DNA of 64,000 bases from Vespa crabro. Taxonomy: Eukaryota; Arthropoda; Insecta; Hymenoptera; Vespidae. Of the stretch, positions 37,819 to 48,074 are shown piece after piece (the stretch's first letter is position 1; each line of letters opens with the position of its first letter). A program made the translations under genes and the position numbers. The DNA is taken from NCBI RefSeq assembly GCF_910589235.1, contig NC_060969.1:1984015-2048014 (forward strand), in the 5' to 3' direction. The notes beneath the pieces are model-generated. The model was not told where the DNA came from and ran no database searches. It saw only the letters and a program-made list of their open reading frames with translations.

Positions 37819-38046
37819 ATGTATTTCGTCTTACAATTATTCAAAAGTGTCATATTCGTTTTGATAAATTTAACAATTGTTTTATATACGTTACAACGCG
37901 TGAGTATTATATTTATTTGTAATATCTTTTTAATAAATTTATTCATATTTAAATAATAAATAAAATGATTTTAGTTTTTCTGGGCAATGAAACAGCATTA
38001 TAAAATCGTGACAGACATCGCAGATTTTAATTCAATGGTAAATTTC

Positions 38047-38123
<77 letters not shown>

Positions 38124-39015
38124 TTTCGTGTGAGAATTTTTATAAAAAATTTTATGAATTTTTACGTTTAATTTAGGTAAACGAATCTCGCGCCAGTTTG
38201 GATTATATGAAATGCAAAATAATGGAGGCAATGGATGAGGTATGATCGTCACGTTTTTTTCTTTTTTTTTCTTTCCTTTTAAATATTATTATATACGATA
38301 CGTATCATGTGCAATTTTACGATGTACATACGACGTATCAATAATTCACAGATCATATTTCATAACAAAAGAAATCTCATAGATCAAGGAAGACGTTAGC
38401 AAGGAACTCTGCATTACCGATCGTTTGACAAAACTTAGCTCAAGAATGGCTGCATTATCTCAACGATTCAACATCGTTGAAGAGGGTGTGATAGAGGTTG
38501 ATATTCTTTTTTGAATCAATTCAAATCAGCATTATTAATTAAAAAATGCGATTGTAGTACAGTTATACAGAATGGATCAATTAAATTCATTGAAAGTTTC
38601 ATATGCGTAGATGTTAGTAATCATAAAAATAGTTTAAACAAATTTGAAAAAATAGTATTTATAATACGATATTTTTCTTAAAAAAAATTTAATTGATTTT
38701 GGACCACTTTTCTAATCACTTCCATATTCATTAATCACTACCATATTATGTTATTATGATTATCATATATGATCATAGTGTTCCATAACTATTTTTATAT
38801 TGAGATCAAATTTCATTCAAACGAACACATCATCGCATTTGTTTTAATTTGTAATAAGTAAATATTTATTATATTTTTATTATTAAATACAGTTTGTACG
38901 TATGGATCATAACATGGAAAGCGTTAGAGTGGAAACACCGGCTAACATAAACGAGGAAATGGATAATATACTTAAGAGTTTAATCGAAAAGAAACAACAG
39001 CGAGAGAAACATTGA
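37819..39015 (+). CDS. Unrecognised 147-residue single-pass membrane protein with helical tail
   Basis: Exons 37819-37899, 37975-38037, 38177-38239, 38383-38496 and 38893-39015; each is a multiple of three, so all junctions are phase 0 and the sum is 444 bp. Splice ends are GTGAGT, GTAAAT, GTATGA and GTTGAT with AG acceptors. Residues about 8-25 form one hydrophobic segment (VIFVLINLTIVLYTL) that could be a signal anchor or signal peptide. The rest is hydrophilic, rich in Lys/Glu/Met, and looks helical (for example MAALSQRFNIVEEGVIE), ending in EKKQQREKH. I do not recognise a family. The repeated agreement of open frame, phase and splice signals over five exons argues for a real gene. A 70-bp (TA)n tract sits in intron 2. 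It converges on orcokinin. Function unknown. Confidence 0.68.
38050..38119. repeat. (TA)n microsatellite in intron of the small membrane-protein gene
   Basis: About 35 uninterrupted TA units, among the longest in the window, 12 bp after a splice donor. Confidence 0.9.
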
Positions 39016-39244
39016 AATAGCTAGATCGTTAGATATTATCTTTTTATTTGTATTACATTTTCACAATATTCTCAAAGCACACACACATATAGAACAAATT
39101 AATTAAAATATCGTACGATATTTAACATTTGAAGTTTCGAAGTTTCAATGAAGTCATTGTAAAAGGACTCTAATTTATGTAATGATATCCACGAAATATA
39201 ATTTTATACTTATGCTTTTTAAACGGGATATATTTTAGTCTCGC

Positions 39245-39250
39245 AATAAA
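39245..39250 (+). terminator. Candidate polyadenylation signal of the small membrane-protein gene
   Basis: AATAAA 230 bp after the stop at 39015, on the plus strand. Confidence 0.35.
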
Positions 39251-39406
39251 ATATTTTTCTAATCAGTCAAGTATATTCATCCTCGATTCTTCGAGGAGAA
39301 TCTTGTCGTAACGTAATTAAATGAAATATTCATTATTTACATTTAGTTATAGATACTTTCACATCGATTCTTATTATTAAATTTCGTTAATGATATTTGA
39401 CACATC

Positions 39407-39412
39407 TTTATT
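39407..39412 (-). terminator. Candidate polyadenylation signal of orcokinin A transcript
   Basis: AATAAA on the minus strand about 137 bp beyond the orcokinin A stop codon. Confidence 0.4.
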
Positions 39413-39548
39413 TTTTTTTTTTTATATTTGATGTTTACGTTAAGTTAATATCTATCGATATGAATCATTATAATATCATGTGAGATATATTTCCAATAAA
39501 ATGGAGAACGTTAAAAGAGTATTCCGATGATATTTCTAGTTTGATGAT

Positions 39549-42500
39549 TTAAGGTTGTTGTTGTTGTTGTTGTTGCTGCTTGACCAAGTAATTACTCAAT
39601 CTTTTAACGAATCCACTCCAACCGACACGATCGATCTCATCAAAATTTCTTTTGTAAAAGTTGTCGAATCCATTTGCATCAATTTCATCGAAGTTTCTCT
39701 TACCTAAACGATCGAGCACCAATGGATAGTTCTCTTCATAATCACCAATTCGTGGATTCAATGTTGAAGGTCTTCTGCAAATATATAACAGTTTGAGGAC
39801 AATATGATTGCAAGTATTATTATTAGTAGTTTATTTACCTCAAAGGAAAATATCGTTGTTTCTCATAGATCAGACCAGGATAAAAATCGAAATTACGACG
39901 AGTTGATCGTAACAAATGGCCACCACCAATATTGTCTACATTAAGTCCATCTGGTATACCTTTGAAATAAGACAAAAATATATTACTCATTTTATTCAAA
40001 ATCTTTACAAATGAAATCTAGGTTTGAATAAGATAGAATATTTTTATTAGGAATGATCGTAGGATAGATATATGATCATCAGGATAAAATTGAAGTAATT
40101 TCTTGATCGTGTGATCTGCAATTTTTAATGATATTTAATAATAATTATTATATAGAAATCTTGGTGCATTAATATTATCCAATATTTGTGTTGGTTCGTC
40201 ATATCGAATAGCAGCGCAGAATTTAAGAATAATTTTTAATTTTTCAATTCTAATCGATCTTCTTTATTTTTATTTTTAGATTGTTATCAAGTAGATATCA
40301 CTCGTAGAAACGATCAACATCACGGACGAGATTTCCACCGCCGATTTGATCCAAATTTCTCACGAGATTTCCACCGCCAATATGATCCAAATTTCTCACG
40401 AGATTTCCACCGCCGATATGATCCAAATTTCTCACTAGATTTCCACCGCCAATATGATCCAAATTTCTCACTAGATTTCCACCGCCGATCTGATCCAAAT
40501 TTCTCACTAGATTTCCACCGCCGATCTGATCCAAATTTCTCACTAGATTTCCACCGCCGATCTGATCCAAATTTCTCACGAGATTTCCACCGCCAATATG
40601 ATCCAAATTTCTCACTAGATTTCCACCGCCAATATGATCCAAATTTCTCACTAGATTTCCACCGCCGATTTGATCCAAATTTCTCACGAGATTTCCACCG
40701 CCAATATGATCCAAATTTCGCACTAGATTTCCACCGCCAATATGATCCAAATTTCTCACTAGATTTCCACCGCCAATATGATCTAAATTTCTCACTAGAT
40801 TTCCACCGCCGATATGATCCAAATTTCTCACTAGATTTCCACCGCCGATCTGATCCAAATTTCTCACGAGATTTCCACCGCCGATTTGATCTAAATTTCT
40901 TAGGAAACTGGTGCCAAATATATTTGAACTTCTAACGAGATTTCCACCACCGATCTGATCGAGATTACGCATTGTACGATCATCAGCCTCGTTTCTCGAT
41001 TTGAACAAACTCTTTAGATTACTCAATCTAATCGAATTTGGATCGTTTATTGTATCTTTTACTATTTCTTGTTTTCTCGAAGGTTCGTATAGGCTTCTAA
41101 CGAGATTACCACCACCAATTTGGTCCAAATTTCGTTTGACAACATTTTGTTCATTTGTTCCGATGATTTTTTTGGCATTTGATATACCCGGTTCTGAAAT
41201 AAAAAAAGAAATAATTACACAATATAAGCGTGACTAAAATCTTCCTTACAAAATAATAATATAAATGCTTTCTATCTAAGATTTTAATTCACATTGTAAA
41301 TCATGAAGGATATAAATAATATAAGAATATTTTAATAACATGAAGAGCTCCATCAGGAGTAATGTTTTTTCTTTTCTTTTTTTTTTTTTTTATGACTTAC
41401 CTTCCCGAAGGATTTAGAGATGTTGGATGTTTCGTCGCGTAAGCAGAGAAATAAAATTTAAGTAATTATTTATCCATACATTTCTATCTCTCAAAAGTTT
41501 TTAATTAAAATAACGAGAGCTTGCGCATTATCTACGTAGTTTTTTTTACGACTCCGTTAGCACACTAAATGTCTTATTTTATGATTTTATTTTTATAATA
41601 AGATCAATTGTTTATGGAAGCATTAATTCTCTGTCGTTCTTTCTCTTTTTTTCGATCGATTGAAAGGAAATTTCTTTCTGCGATCCATCGCAGAAGTAAA
41701 AGAAAAAAGGAAAACAAAAAAAAAGAAAGAAAAAGAACAATACAAGAGGAAGAAAAAAGTCTCTCGTGAATTTTTTGTTGAAAAAATTATCATGATGTTA
41801 TAAAATACACATGTGTATATACCCTGAGAGAATTAACCCCTAACAACAATATCGATCGTACAACGTTATTCCTTTGGGAACATATATATATATAATTTGC
41901 CATAAAAGTAAATAATATATACATGTAAGTGAACGCAATACTTGGGACGAAAAATTAGTAAAGGTTTTAAAGTATCTAGATACCCGACAAGAACGAAACT
42001 CATTAACGTACACGCAACGTGTATACTACAGTGACTTTCTTTTTTTTTTCTTTTTTTTCTTTTTTTTTCTTTTTTAGAGAATCGCCTTATCTGAATGCGA
42101 TCGTTTTTTTGAACAAAGGGGAAAATAAATTAAAAGGCATACTCACTATGATCGTCTAAGTATTTGATCAAAAAGTCCGTCACAATTGGCTGGTAATTTT
42201 CTCGTTGTGCTTGATTAGCATCGTTCTGTATCTGATAAGTCAATGAACAATATTAATTTAATAGAAAGAAGATCTATGTATTTGTTTAAAACAATTCGTT
42301 TACACAATATATGTTCTATAACATAATATAAAAAGAAAAATTTATAGAGTATACAGTTTGTATTAGAATGAAAAGGATTCATTAATTTCTTAGTTGAGAA
42401 AGCATTATACATTATAAAGAAAAATTGCAAGATAATTTATTTAAAAATAATTCAAAATTCATTTCTATACAGTATAAAACTAGCGTTAGAATGAGCAGGA

Positions 42501-42917
42501 TAATTTGTTTATTTTTTTTTTTATTCGAGAAAATGCGTGTTAAAGAGAAAAAAGAAAAAATTACGAGATAGATTATTTTTAAAGATAATTCAAAATTCAT
42601 GTCTATGCAAGGGAAGAGAATTTTTTAAAAGAAACAAGATGTTTACTATGCATAGACAAAGTTCGTGACGCGTGTTTCGAATAAGCACATATTTCAATAA
42701 TTTTACATTAATTTTAATTCCTACGATAAATTTTATGTATTTATATTCAATAATGTATTTAAAAAAAAAAAAAAAAAAAAGAAATGAATATATTTTAAAC
42801 AAGATAAATTTAAATAAAAGAATGAATAATTCTTATTCTTACCTGTAGGGCCGAAATTTCAATAGAAGCGACGAGAAATATGCTCGCAATAATGGATGAA
42901 ATCACGTGTGTCTTCAT
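39549..42917 (-). CDS. Orcokinin: Orcokinin precursor, A-type transcript
   Basis: Exons in transcript order: 42917-42843, 42231-42147, 39959-39839, 39774-39549; 507 bp, 168 residues. Exon 1 encodes the signal peptide (MKTHVISSIIASIFLVAS). The last exon holds two orcokinin A peptides between KR sites: NFDEIDANGFDNFY and NFDEIDRVGWSGFV, the latter typical of Hymenoptera. The third exon also contains NVDNIGGGHLL before an Arg, a B-like peptide inside the A transcript. The C-terminus is a six-glutamine run and Pro. Orcokinins are secreted neuropeptides; in insects they affect gut, circadian behaviour and, in the silkworm, ecdysteroid synthesis. Exons 1 and 2 are shared with the B transcript, whose terminal exon lies inside intron 2. 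Phases (1 then 2) are consistent. Confidence 0.95.
40263..40268 (-). terminator. Polyadenylation signal of orcokinin B transcript
   Basis: AATAAA on the minus strand 30 bp after the B stop codon, inside the intron of the A transcript; its use would decide the B isoform. Confidence 0.6.
40298..42917 (-). CDS. Orcokinin: Orcokinin precursor, B-type transcript with tandem peptide array
   Basis: Exons in transcript order: 42917-42843, 42231-42147, 41193-40298; 1056 bp, 351 residues. After the shared signal peptide and spacer the terminal exon encodes 18 copies of an 11-residue orcokinin B peptide followed by Arg: NLDQIGGGNLV (9 copies) or NLDHIGGGNLV (9). The first copy follows a KR site, the second a spacer, and the last sixteen are back-to-back, separated only by single Arg residues, ending DVDRFYE. 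Exon 3 has its own stop and a polyadenylation signal 30 bp on, so use of this exon excludes the A exons: mutually exclusive terminal exons. Peptides of this kind (NxDxIGGGNLV) are orcokinin B of insects, made in gut endocrine cells or neurons depending on species. Confidence 0.96.
40322..40897 (-). repeat. Coding minisatellite, 16 x 36 bp, orcokinin B array
   Basis: Sixteen head-to-tail 36-bp units with no spacer; variation is almost confined to the Gln/His codon (CAA, CAG or CAT), the adjacent Ile codon (ATC/ATT) and a synonymous Leu codon (CTC/CTA). Order of the variable residue from N to C: QQHHHHQHHQQQHHHQ. Confidence 0.97.
42350..42610. repeat. Diverged tandem duplication (about 130 bp) in orcokinin intron 1
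   Basis: Two consecutive segments share blocks in the same order: TTAGAATGA(A/G)(A/C)AGGAT, a GAGAAA-containing middle, then GAGATA/AAGATAATT and AATAATTCAAAATTCAT / GATAATTCAAAATTCAT, TCTAT. The second unit is shifted by about 130 bp. Confidence 0.5.
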
Positions 42918-43028
42918 GATCTATGATCTGTCGATCCTTGTTTCGTTGATTTAATTGAAATGAAAAAATTCAGAGTGACGTGCCGCGAAAACTATGCGAA
43001 GTGTCTCGATACTCATGCTCCCTTGAAA

Positions 43029-43034
43029 TATATA
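43029..43034 (-). promoter_or_regulatory. TATA-like box of orcokinin
   Basis: Minus strand CTATATATTTCAAGG, 112 bp upstream of the orcokinin ATG at 42917, leaving room for a start site about 30 bp further on and a short 5' UTR. Confidence 0.45.
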
Positions 43035-43323
43035 GAAGTAGGAGTGAGGGCGAGGGAAATTCGTTGAAGGGAGTAGAAAGGGGTAAGTAAACGCGTCTGC
43101 GCGATAAAGAGCGCGAAGTATCACCCTTCCGAAGTATCATATTTTTATCGCCAAAAGCTTTTTAACGAAATAATGTATATCAAGTGGCAATTCATTTTTT
43201 TTTTTCTTTTTTTATAAATTTAGATTCCGTCATTTTTTATTATTATTATTATGGTTGCTATAAATTTGTAGATGTGAAATTGAATATTTTTTCAATAAAA
43301 TTTTTTTTATTATTAAAATAATA

Positions 43324-43367
<44 letters not shown>

Positions 43368-43516
43368 TGTATGTATAAATATATGTATGTATATACACAA
43401 TATATGAAATAAAATGCATATAGAATATAGGGATTGTAACATTTTAGCAGGATTTTTCTTATACATTTTTCTATACATATTTTATACATTTATTTATACA
43501 TATATATATCTATATC

Positions 43517-43520
<4 letters not shown>

Positions 43521-43567
<47 letters not shown>

Positions 43568-43571
43568 TTAT

Positions 43572-43602
<31 letters not shown>
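43521..43602. repeat. (TA)n microsatellite between orcokinin and PTTH
   Basis: Two TA runs separated by CTTATAG. Confidence 0.9.
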
Positions 43603-43607
<5 letters not shown>

Positions 43608-45194
43608 TAAAAAAAATAACTATTATATATTATTCGCAGATAAATCTTCTCTGGAGAATTTTTTAAGATACGGCATTATTCTAAATATTACTAAAGAAGA
43701 GCTGTGTTTTATGGTGGAGATTAAGTTGTCATCTTTTTTCTTCTTTTCAAAAGAACGTATCATTCTTAAAGAACGATACGTCAGTATTGTAGTTAATTAC
43801 AGAAGATTAATTTGAAAGTAAGACAGCATATAATCCTCGTATTCTTCTATCGCACATCTTTTTGAAAACCATAATAATTAAAGTTTCTTTTCAATATTAT
43901 AAATTGTTGGATACGATGGGTATGAAAATGATCTATTTCTTTTTTTATTTATTATTATTATTATTTTTTTTACCTTTTCAAGGTTCAAAACATATATCAG
44001 GAGTATGAAGTTAATCTCGCATGTCTTTTTGGCAAATTAAACCCTCTTTTGAGAGGTTGAAAGTCGTTTATATAAAAAAAAAAAACAAAGGAAGGAGAAC
44101 AAATAAGCGTATGTAAAAAGTGACTGAATAAAACTGCTGATCGATCGATCCTCATAGTATCTGGTGCAGAAAATAATTCAAAGCGGCCGTGAAAGGTGCG
44201 TAACGATGTATTTGTATGTTGTTGTGTGTGTATGTGTGTGTGCGTGCGTATATGTATGCGTGCAGGAGAGAACGAAGCTCGTCAACCATGAATACGACGA
44301 ATACGTTTCTTTAATGACGAGTGATAAATGTCTCGTAAACATGTGCGATCGATCGTGATATTTGATCTTGTATTCTTTTTTCTTTTTTGTTCATTTCGTT
44401 AAAAAGAGAATTAAGTTGATCCTAATCATTTTAGGATATTGCTTTGAATTATAGAAATGACTGAACGATATTTAGTCATTTCTTTTATATAGAATATTTC
44501 ACCTAATGTATCCATATATTATATTTTTATAATAAATTCATAAGGATCATACGATCTAAAACAATTGGAAATTGAAAGGAAAAATAAAATGAAATCTAAT
44601 AATCTGAAAGAGAGAAAGAGAGACAGAGAATGCAGAGTGGTGAATAAAAAGGGGTAAGAAAGAATAGAGAGAGGTCAAAGGTGAAAGGATGTTGAAGCGT
44701 GAGATTTGAAAATATCGTCAAAATTGATATGATTCTTTAGATAGACTTAGGGATAAAAATTGTATGCAGGAGATTAAATTGAAAACGTTTCCGTGTATTT
44801 ATTCAAAATCAATTTCGTGAAAATGCAATTAATTTAGAAACATAGTAAACACAAAAGGGAAATGATTTTATTTAATATTGAAAAAGATTCTTGTTAACTT
44901 CCAAGAGTTCGGAGCTATATCATTTGACTTTTTTTCTTTCCGTTCAGATTTTTGATCTTGGCTATATGGAAAGACGAAAGAAAAAAAAAACGAAAATGAG
45001 TTTTATTTTAATTATTAATAATATAGAAGGAAAAAAGGAAAAATGAGCTTCGAAGAAATGTTACCTCGAGAAATACAAAAGATTGGGATTCTGAAATAAA
45101 CCTTAGATGTGGGTATCGAGTGGCATTAATGGTTCTTTTGATAAGTTGAAAGACATCTGAGTTGTACGAGGGTGTCTTTATCGAAAAAATATTG

Positions 45195-45232
45195 TATATA
45201 AGGGAGATATTCCAGACCTAAGATCATCAGTT
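45195..45232 (+). promoter_or_regulatory. TATA box and initiator of the PTTH gene
   Basis: TATATAAG at 45195-45202 is followed by TCAGTT, an arthropod initiator match, at 45227-45232. The TATA-to-initiator spacing of about 32 bp is canonical and the ATG follows 34 bp after the initiator, giving a very short 5' UTR. Confidence 0.7.
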
Positions 45233-45265
45233 TCCGATAGAAAGCATAAGGAGAATTATTACATT

Positions 45266-45326
45266 ATGAAGATCAACATTTTCATCTTATATGTAAGTAT
45301 TTATGGAATACATTTTTTATGAAATG

Positions 45327-45373
<47 letters not shown>

Positions 45374-46574
45374 TATAATAAATTATAATTATAATTGTAA
45401 AGTATTTAATTAAATTCACGTGACACATTTTTACCAGCATGATTATAAAATCATAATTAATTAATTCATTAACTTCTTCTTCTATATAAAATTTTTTTTC
45501 TCATATATATATATATTTTTTTTTAAATCTCTAGATGATCCTACGAGGTCTTTTGGCTCAAGAAAAAAATCTTAATTTTTCTTTTGATCGATCAAAAAGA
45601 GATTTATCAAAATCAAGAGCTCTCATTGATTACGACGATTTTCCAGAAAATCCAAATTCATTGTACTATAAACAAATGTATCTCTCTGGTGGATTGAACG
45701 AAGTAAAACGAAGAGTAAGCCGATGTATCTTTTTATATTTGAATTTTGATTTATGCTTTGATGGTTTTAACGCGTACGAAAGTTCGTACTATGAATTATG
45801 TTGACAGCGTGCTATGTTAAACATAAATATTTTAATGAAGATCTATTTATAAGAGAAATCACAGTTTTTAATTTACATTTTTTAAATATAATTCATACGT
45901 AAAGCGTTTTTTTTTAAAAGTATATTTAAAGAATACAGAGGTATATTTTAAGATTTATTAAGACATTTCTTTTTTATCTTTATTATATTTTATATCTTTA
46001 TTATATTTCTTTTATTCTTTATTATATACGATAGTAATATTCATAGTATAAATACCATGTTTCTTTCGTTAGAACATATTATACTCTCAAAGCTTCTGCC
46101 CTTGTGAAAGCCAATACGAGATAAAGGATTTAGGTGAAGGACATTATCCTAGACATTTAACAGTATCTCATTGCAAACCTAAAACATGTCAGGATAAATT
46201 TAATTCATGTAAATTATTAAAATATATGGTGAGTTTAATGCAATAACAATATATTGTTTATCTCGTTTTATTTATCATAAGTCTCTAAAAACAAATATAA
46301 TCTTTTTTATATTCTTACAGATATAAGAATTATTCGTATAAAATTTTAATTGTATTTATTCAACGATTCATAAAATAATTCCTTTTCTTATTAATTATTT
46401 ATTTTTCAGGTACACATTTTAAGTCAACGAGATGCAAACAATTTGACGGAAGATGAGAATAGTTACATGGACGAAAATGCACCACTTCCTGAATCGCTTC
46501 GTCATAAATGGCAATTGAAACCGATGTACATTGCGGTTGCTTGCGTGCCCGAAACAGAAGGAAGAAGGAATTAA
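45266..46574 (+). CDS. Ptth: Prothoracicotropic hormone (PTTH/Trunk-type cystine-knot ligand)
   Basis: Exons 45266-45292, 45535-45714, 46073-46228 and 46410-46574; 528 bp, 175 residues. A signal peptide split over exons 1-2 (to about residue 17) is followed by a propeptide with RSKR and, at 66-69, VKRR just before exon 3; cleavage there gives a 106-residue mature chain (about 109 in the silkworm). The mature part has the PTTH pattern: CPC at 78-80, EIKDLGE..YPR, Cys103, Cys108, Cys115, an NLT glycosylation site at 132, the PLPESLRHKW stretch and YIAVAC at 161-166. PTTH binds the receptor tyrosine kinase Torso and drives ecdysone synthesis in the prothoracic gland. The cysteine normally two residues after Cys166 is a proline here. 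Trunk, the embryonic Torso ligand, is the alternative; the EIKDLGE and KW features favour PTTH. Confidence 0.88.
45331..45370. repeat. (TA)n microsatellite in PTTH intron 1
   Basis: About 20 TA units, 38 bp after the exon 1 donor. Confidence 0.9.
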
Positions 46575-46643
46575 GAGAAAAAAGAAAAGAAAAAAAAAAA
46601 AGAAATTTAACAATCTATGTGAAGTGAAAAAGAAAAAGAAAAA

Positions 46644-46649
46644 AATAAA
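46644..46649 (+). terminator. Polyadenylation signal of PTTH gene
   Basis: AATAAA 70 bp after the stop, followed within a few bases by a second overlapping AATAAA. Confidence 0.55.
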
Positions 46650-46950
46650 ATAAAAGTAATAGATGTAATAATAATAGCATATTATTATGATGTAACAACG
46701 CATTTATATGTGTGCGTACGTGTGTACGTGTTGTGTGTGTCTGTGCATATACATACATATAGAGTGTTCTATTTTAATTTAACATTGTTAATGACATTAA
46801 GAAATAATTATATAAATCTATGAATTTAAATTATCATTGTTATATACAAAATATATTATAACATGATATTGAAAGTTTTCGTTTAAATATATTTTTTTCG
46901 TTGAAATTCTTATTAATCTTCGGAAATAATTAAGATTAGAATAGGACACC

Positions 46951-46995
<45 letters not shown>

Positions 46996-47638
46996 TATAT
47001 TCGGACCCTTCGGAATTTCTTTGAAAAGTGCATACTAGGAGTCGTAGAAAAATCTACAAGGTATATCCATAAATCCCGCTGTGAGTTGCACCATGTCGTA
47101 GAACGAACGAAATCATGTACACGGAAAGCCACTACGCATTTTTCTCATCCAAAGTAACTTTCCTATTTTACCCTAGAGATTCATCGTGAGACACAACCTA
47201 AGAGATTTGCGTGACTTATTTGAATTAATTACCATCTTAAAAGAATCCTACAAAGTTGAAATTTTTATGTTCTCGATCAAATTCTATTTCGATATTTTTA
47301 TTATGAAATATTAATTATTAACAGAATCATAAATATATTCGTTGGATTCATTTATTTTTTATATATATATATATATATTTTTTTTTTTATCATTCAAGCA
47401 ATAACAAAGATTCTATTTAATCGACAAGAAACTTCATCAAAGTTCGCATATGTCTGTTTGATTTTATATATGAAACTCGATTCGTTTTGTATTATTTTTT
47501 CTTTTGAGAATTAATCTAACTCGTTAAAGCAATGTACATACAATAGATATACATACATGCGTGCGTAATCTCTCTCACTCGTATTTGGAAAAGAAAAGCT
47601 TTTGTTTTCATACGTCTACAGAGAAAAAAGAGCGAAGC

Positions 47639-47669
<31 letters not shown>

Positions 47670-48015
47670 TTCTTTTTTTTACATTTATTCTTATACTGAC
47701 ATTCGTATTTGCATTGGTTAGATGAATTTCAAACGGATTGCTTTTAGATTTTGCGTTATACTCAAATAGGGTCAGTTTATACTATTTCATATAAACTCTT
47801 TCAATTATGTTTATTTAGACGCATATATTATTATATAATAAAAAAATATTATGTATTACATATTACGTAATATAGAACGCACAATGAATAAATTATTGAA
47901 AAAGTCAAAAGGACTTTTTAAAGGACTTTGAAATAATTTATTTTTTAGAAAATTGAATAGTTTCGCGATCAGTTTTAGTATCGATAGTTTCCTAGACGAC
48001 AGATTGTAACTTCAA

Positions 48016-48074
<59 letters not shown>

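Larger units (their letters stand above)
42918..45265. promoter_or_regulatory. Divergent interval between orcokinin and PTTH
   Basis: 2.35 kb between start codons facing away from each other. It holds a TATA-like element for orcokinin (43029-43034, minus), (TA)n tracts at 43324-43364 and 43521-43602, GT-rich sequence near 44220, and the TATA/initiator pair for PTTH at 45195-45232. No coding exon is supported inside it. Confidence 0.55.

Noticed and set aside
40322..40897. CRISPR-like array of 36-bp repeats
   Set aside because: The units are contiguous without unique spacers, lie in a coding exon and encode a neuropeptide.
41397..41450. Strong minus-strand donor (GGGAAG|GTAAGTC) in the orcokinin gene between exons 2 and 3B
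   Set aside because: No suitable acceptor or frame-compatible exon was found; it may be a decoy or a non-coding exon.
43414..43815. 133-residue Tyr/Ile-rich frame
   Set aside because: It is mostly a translation of TA repeats.
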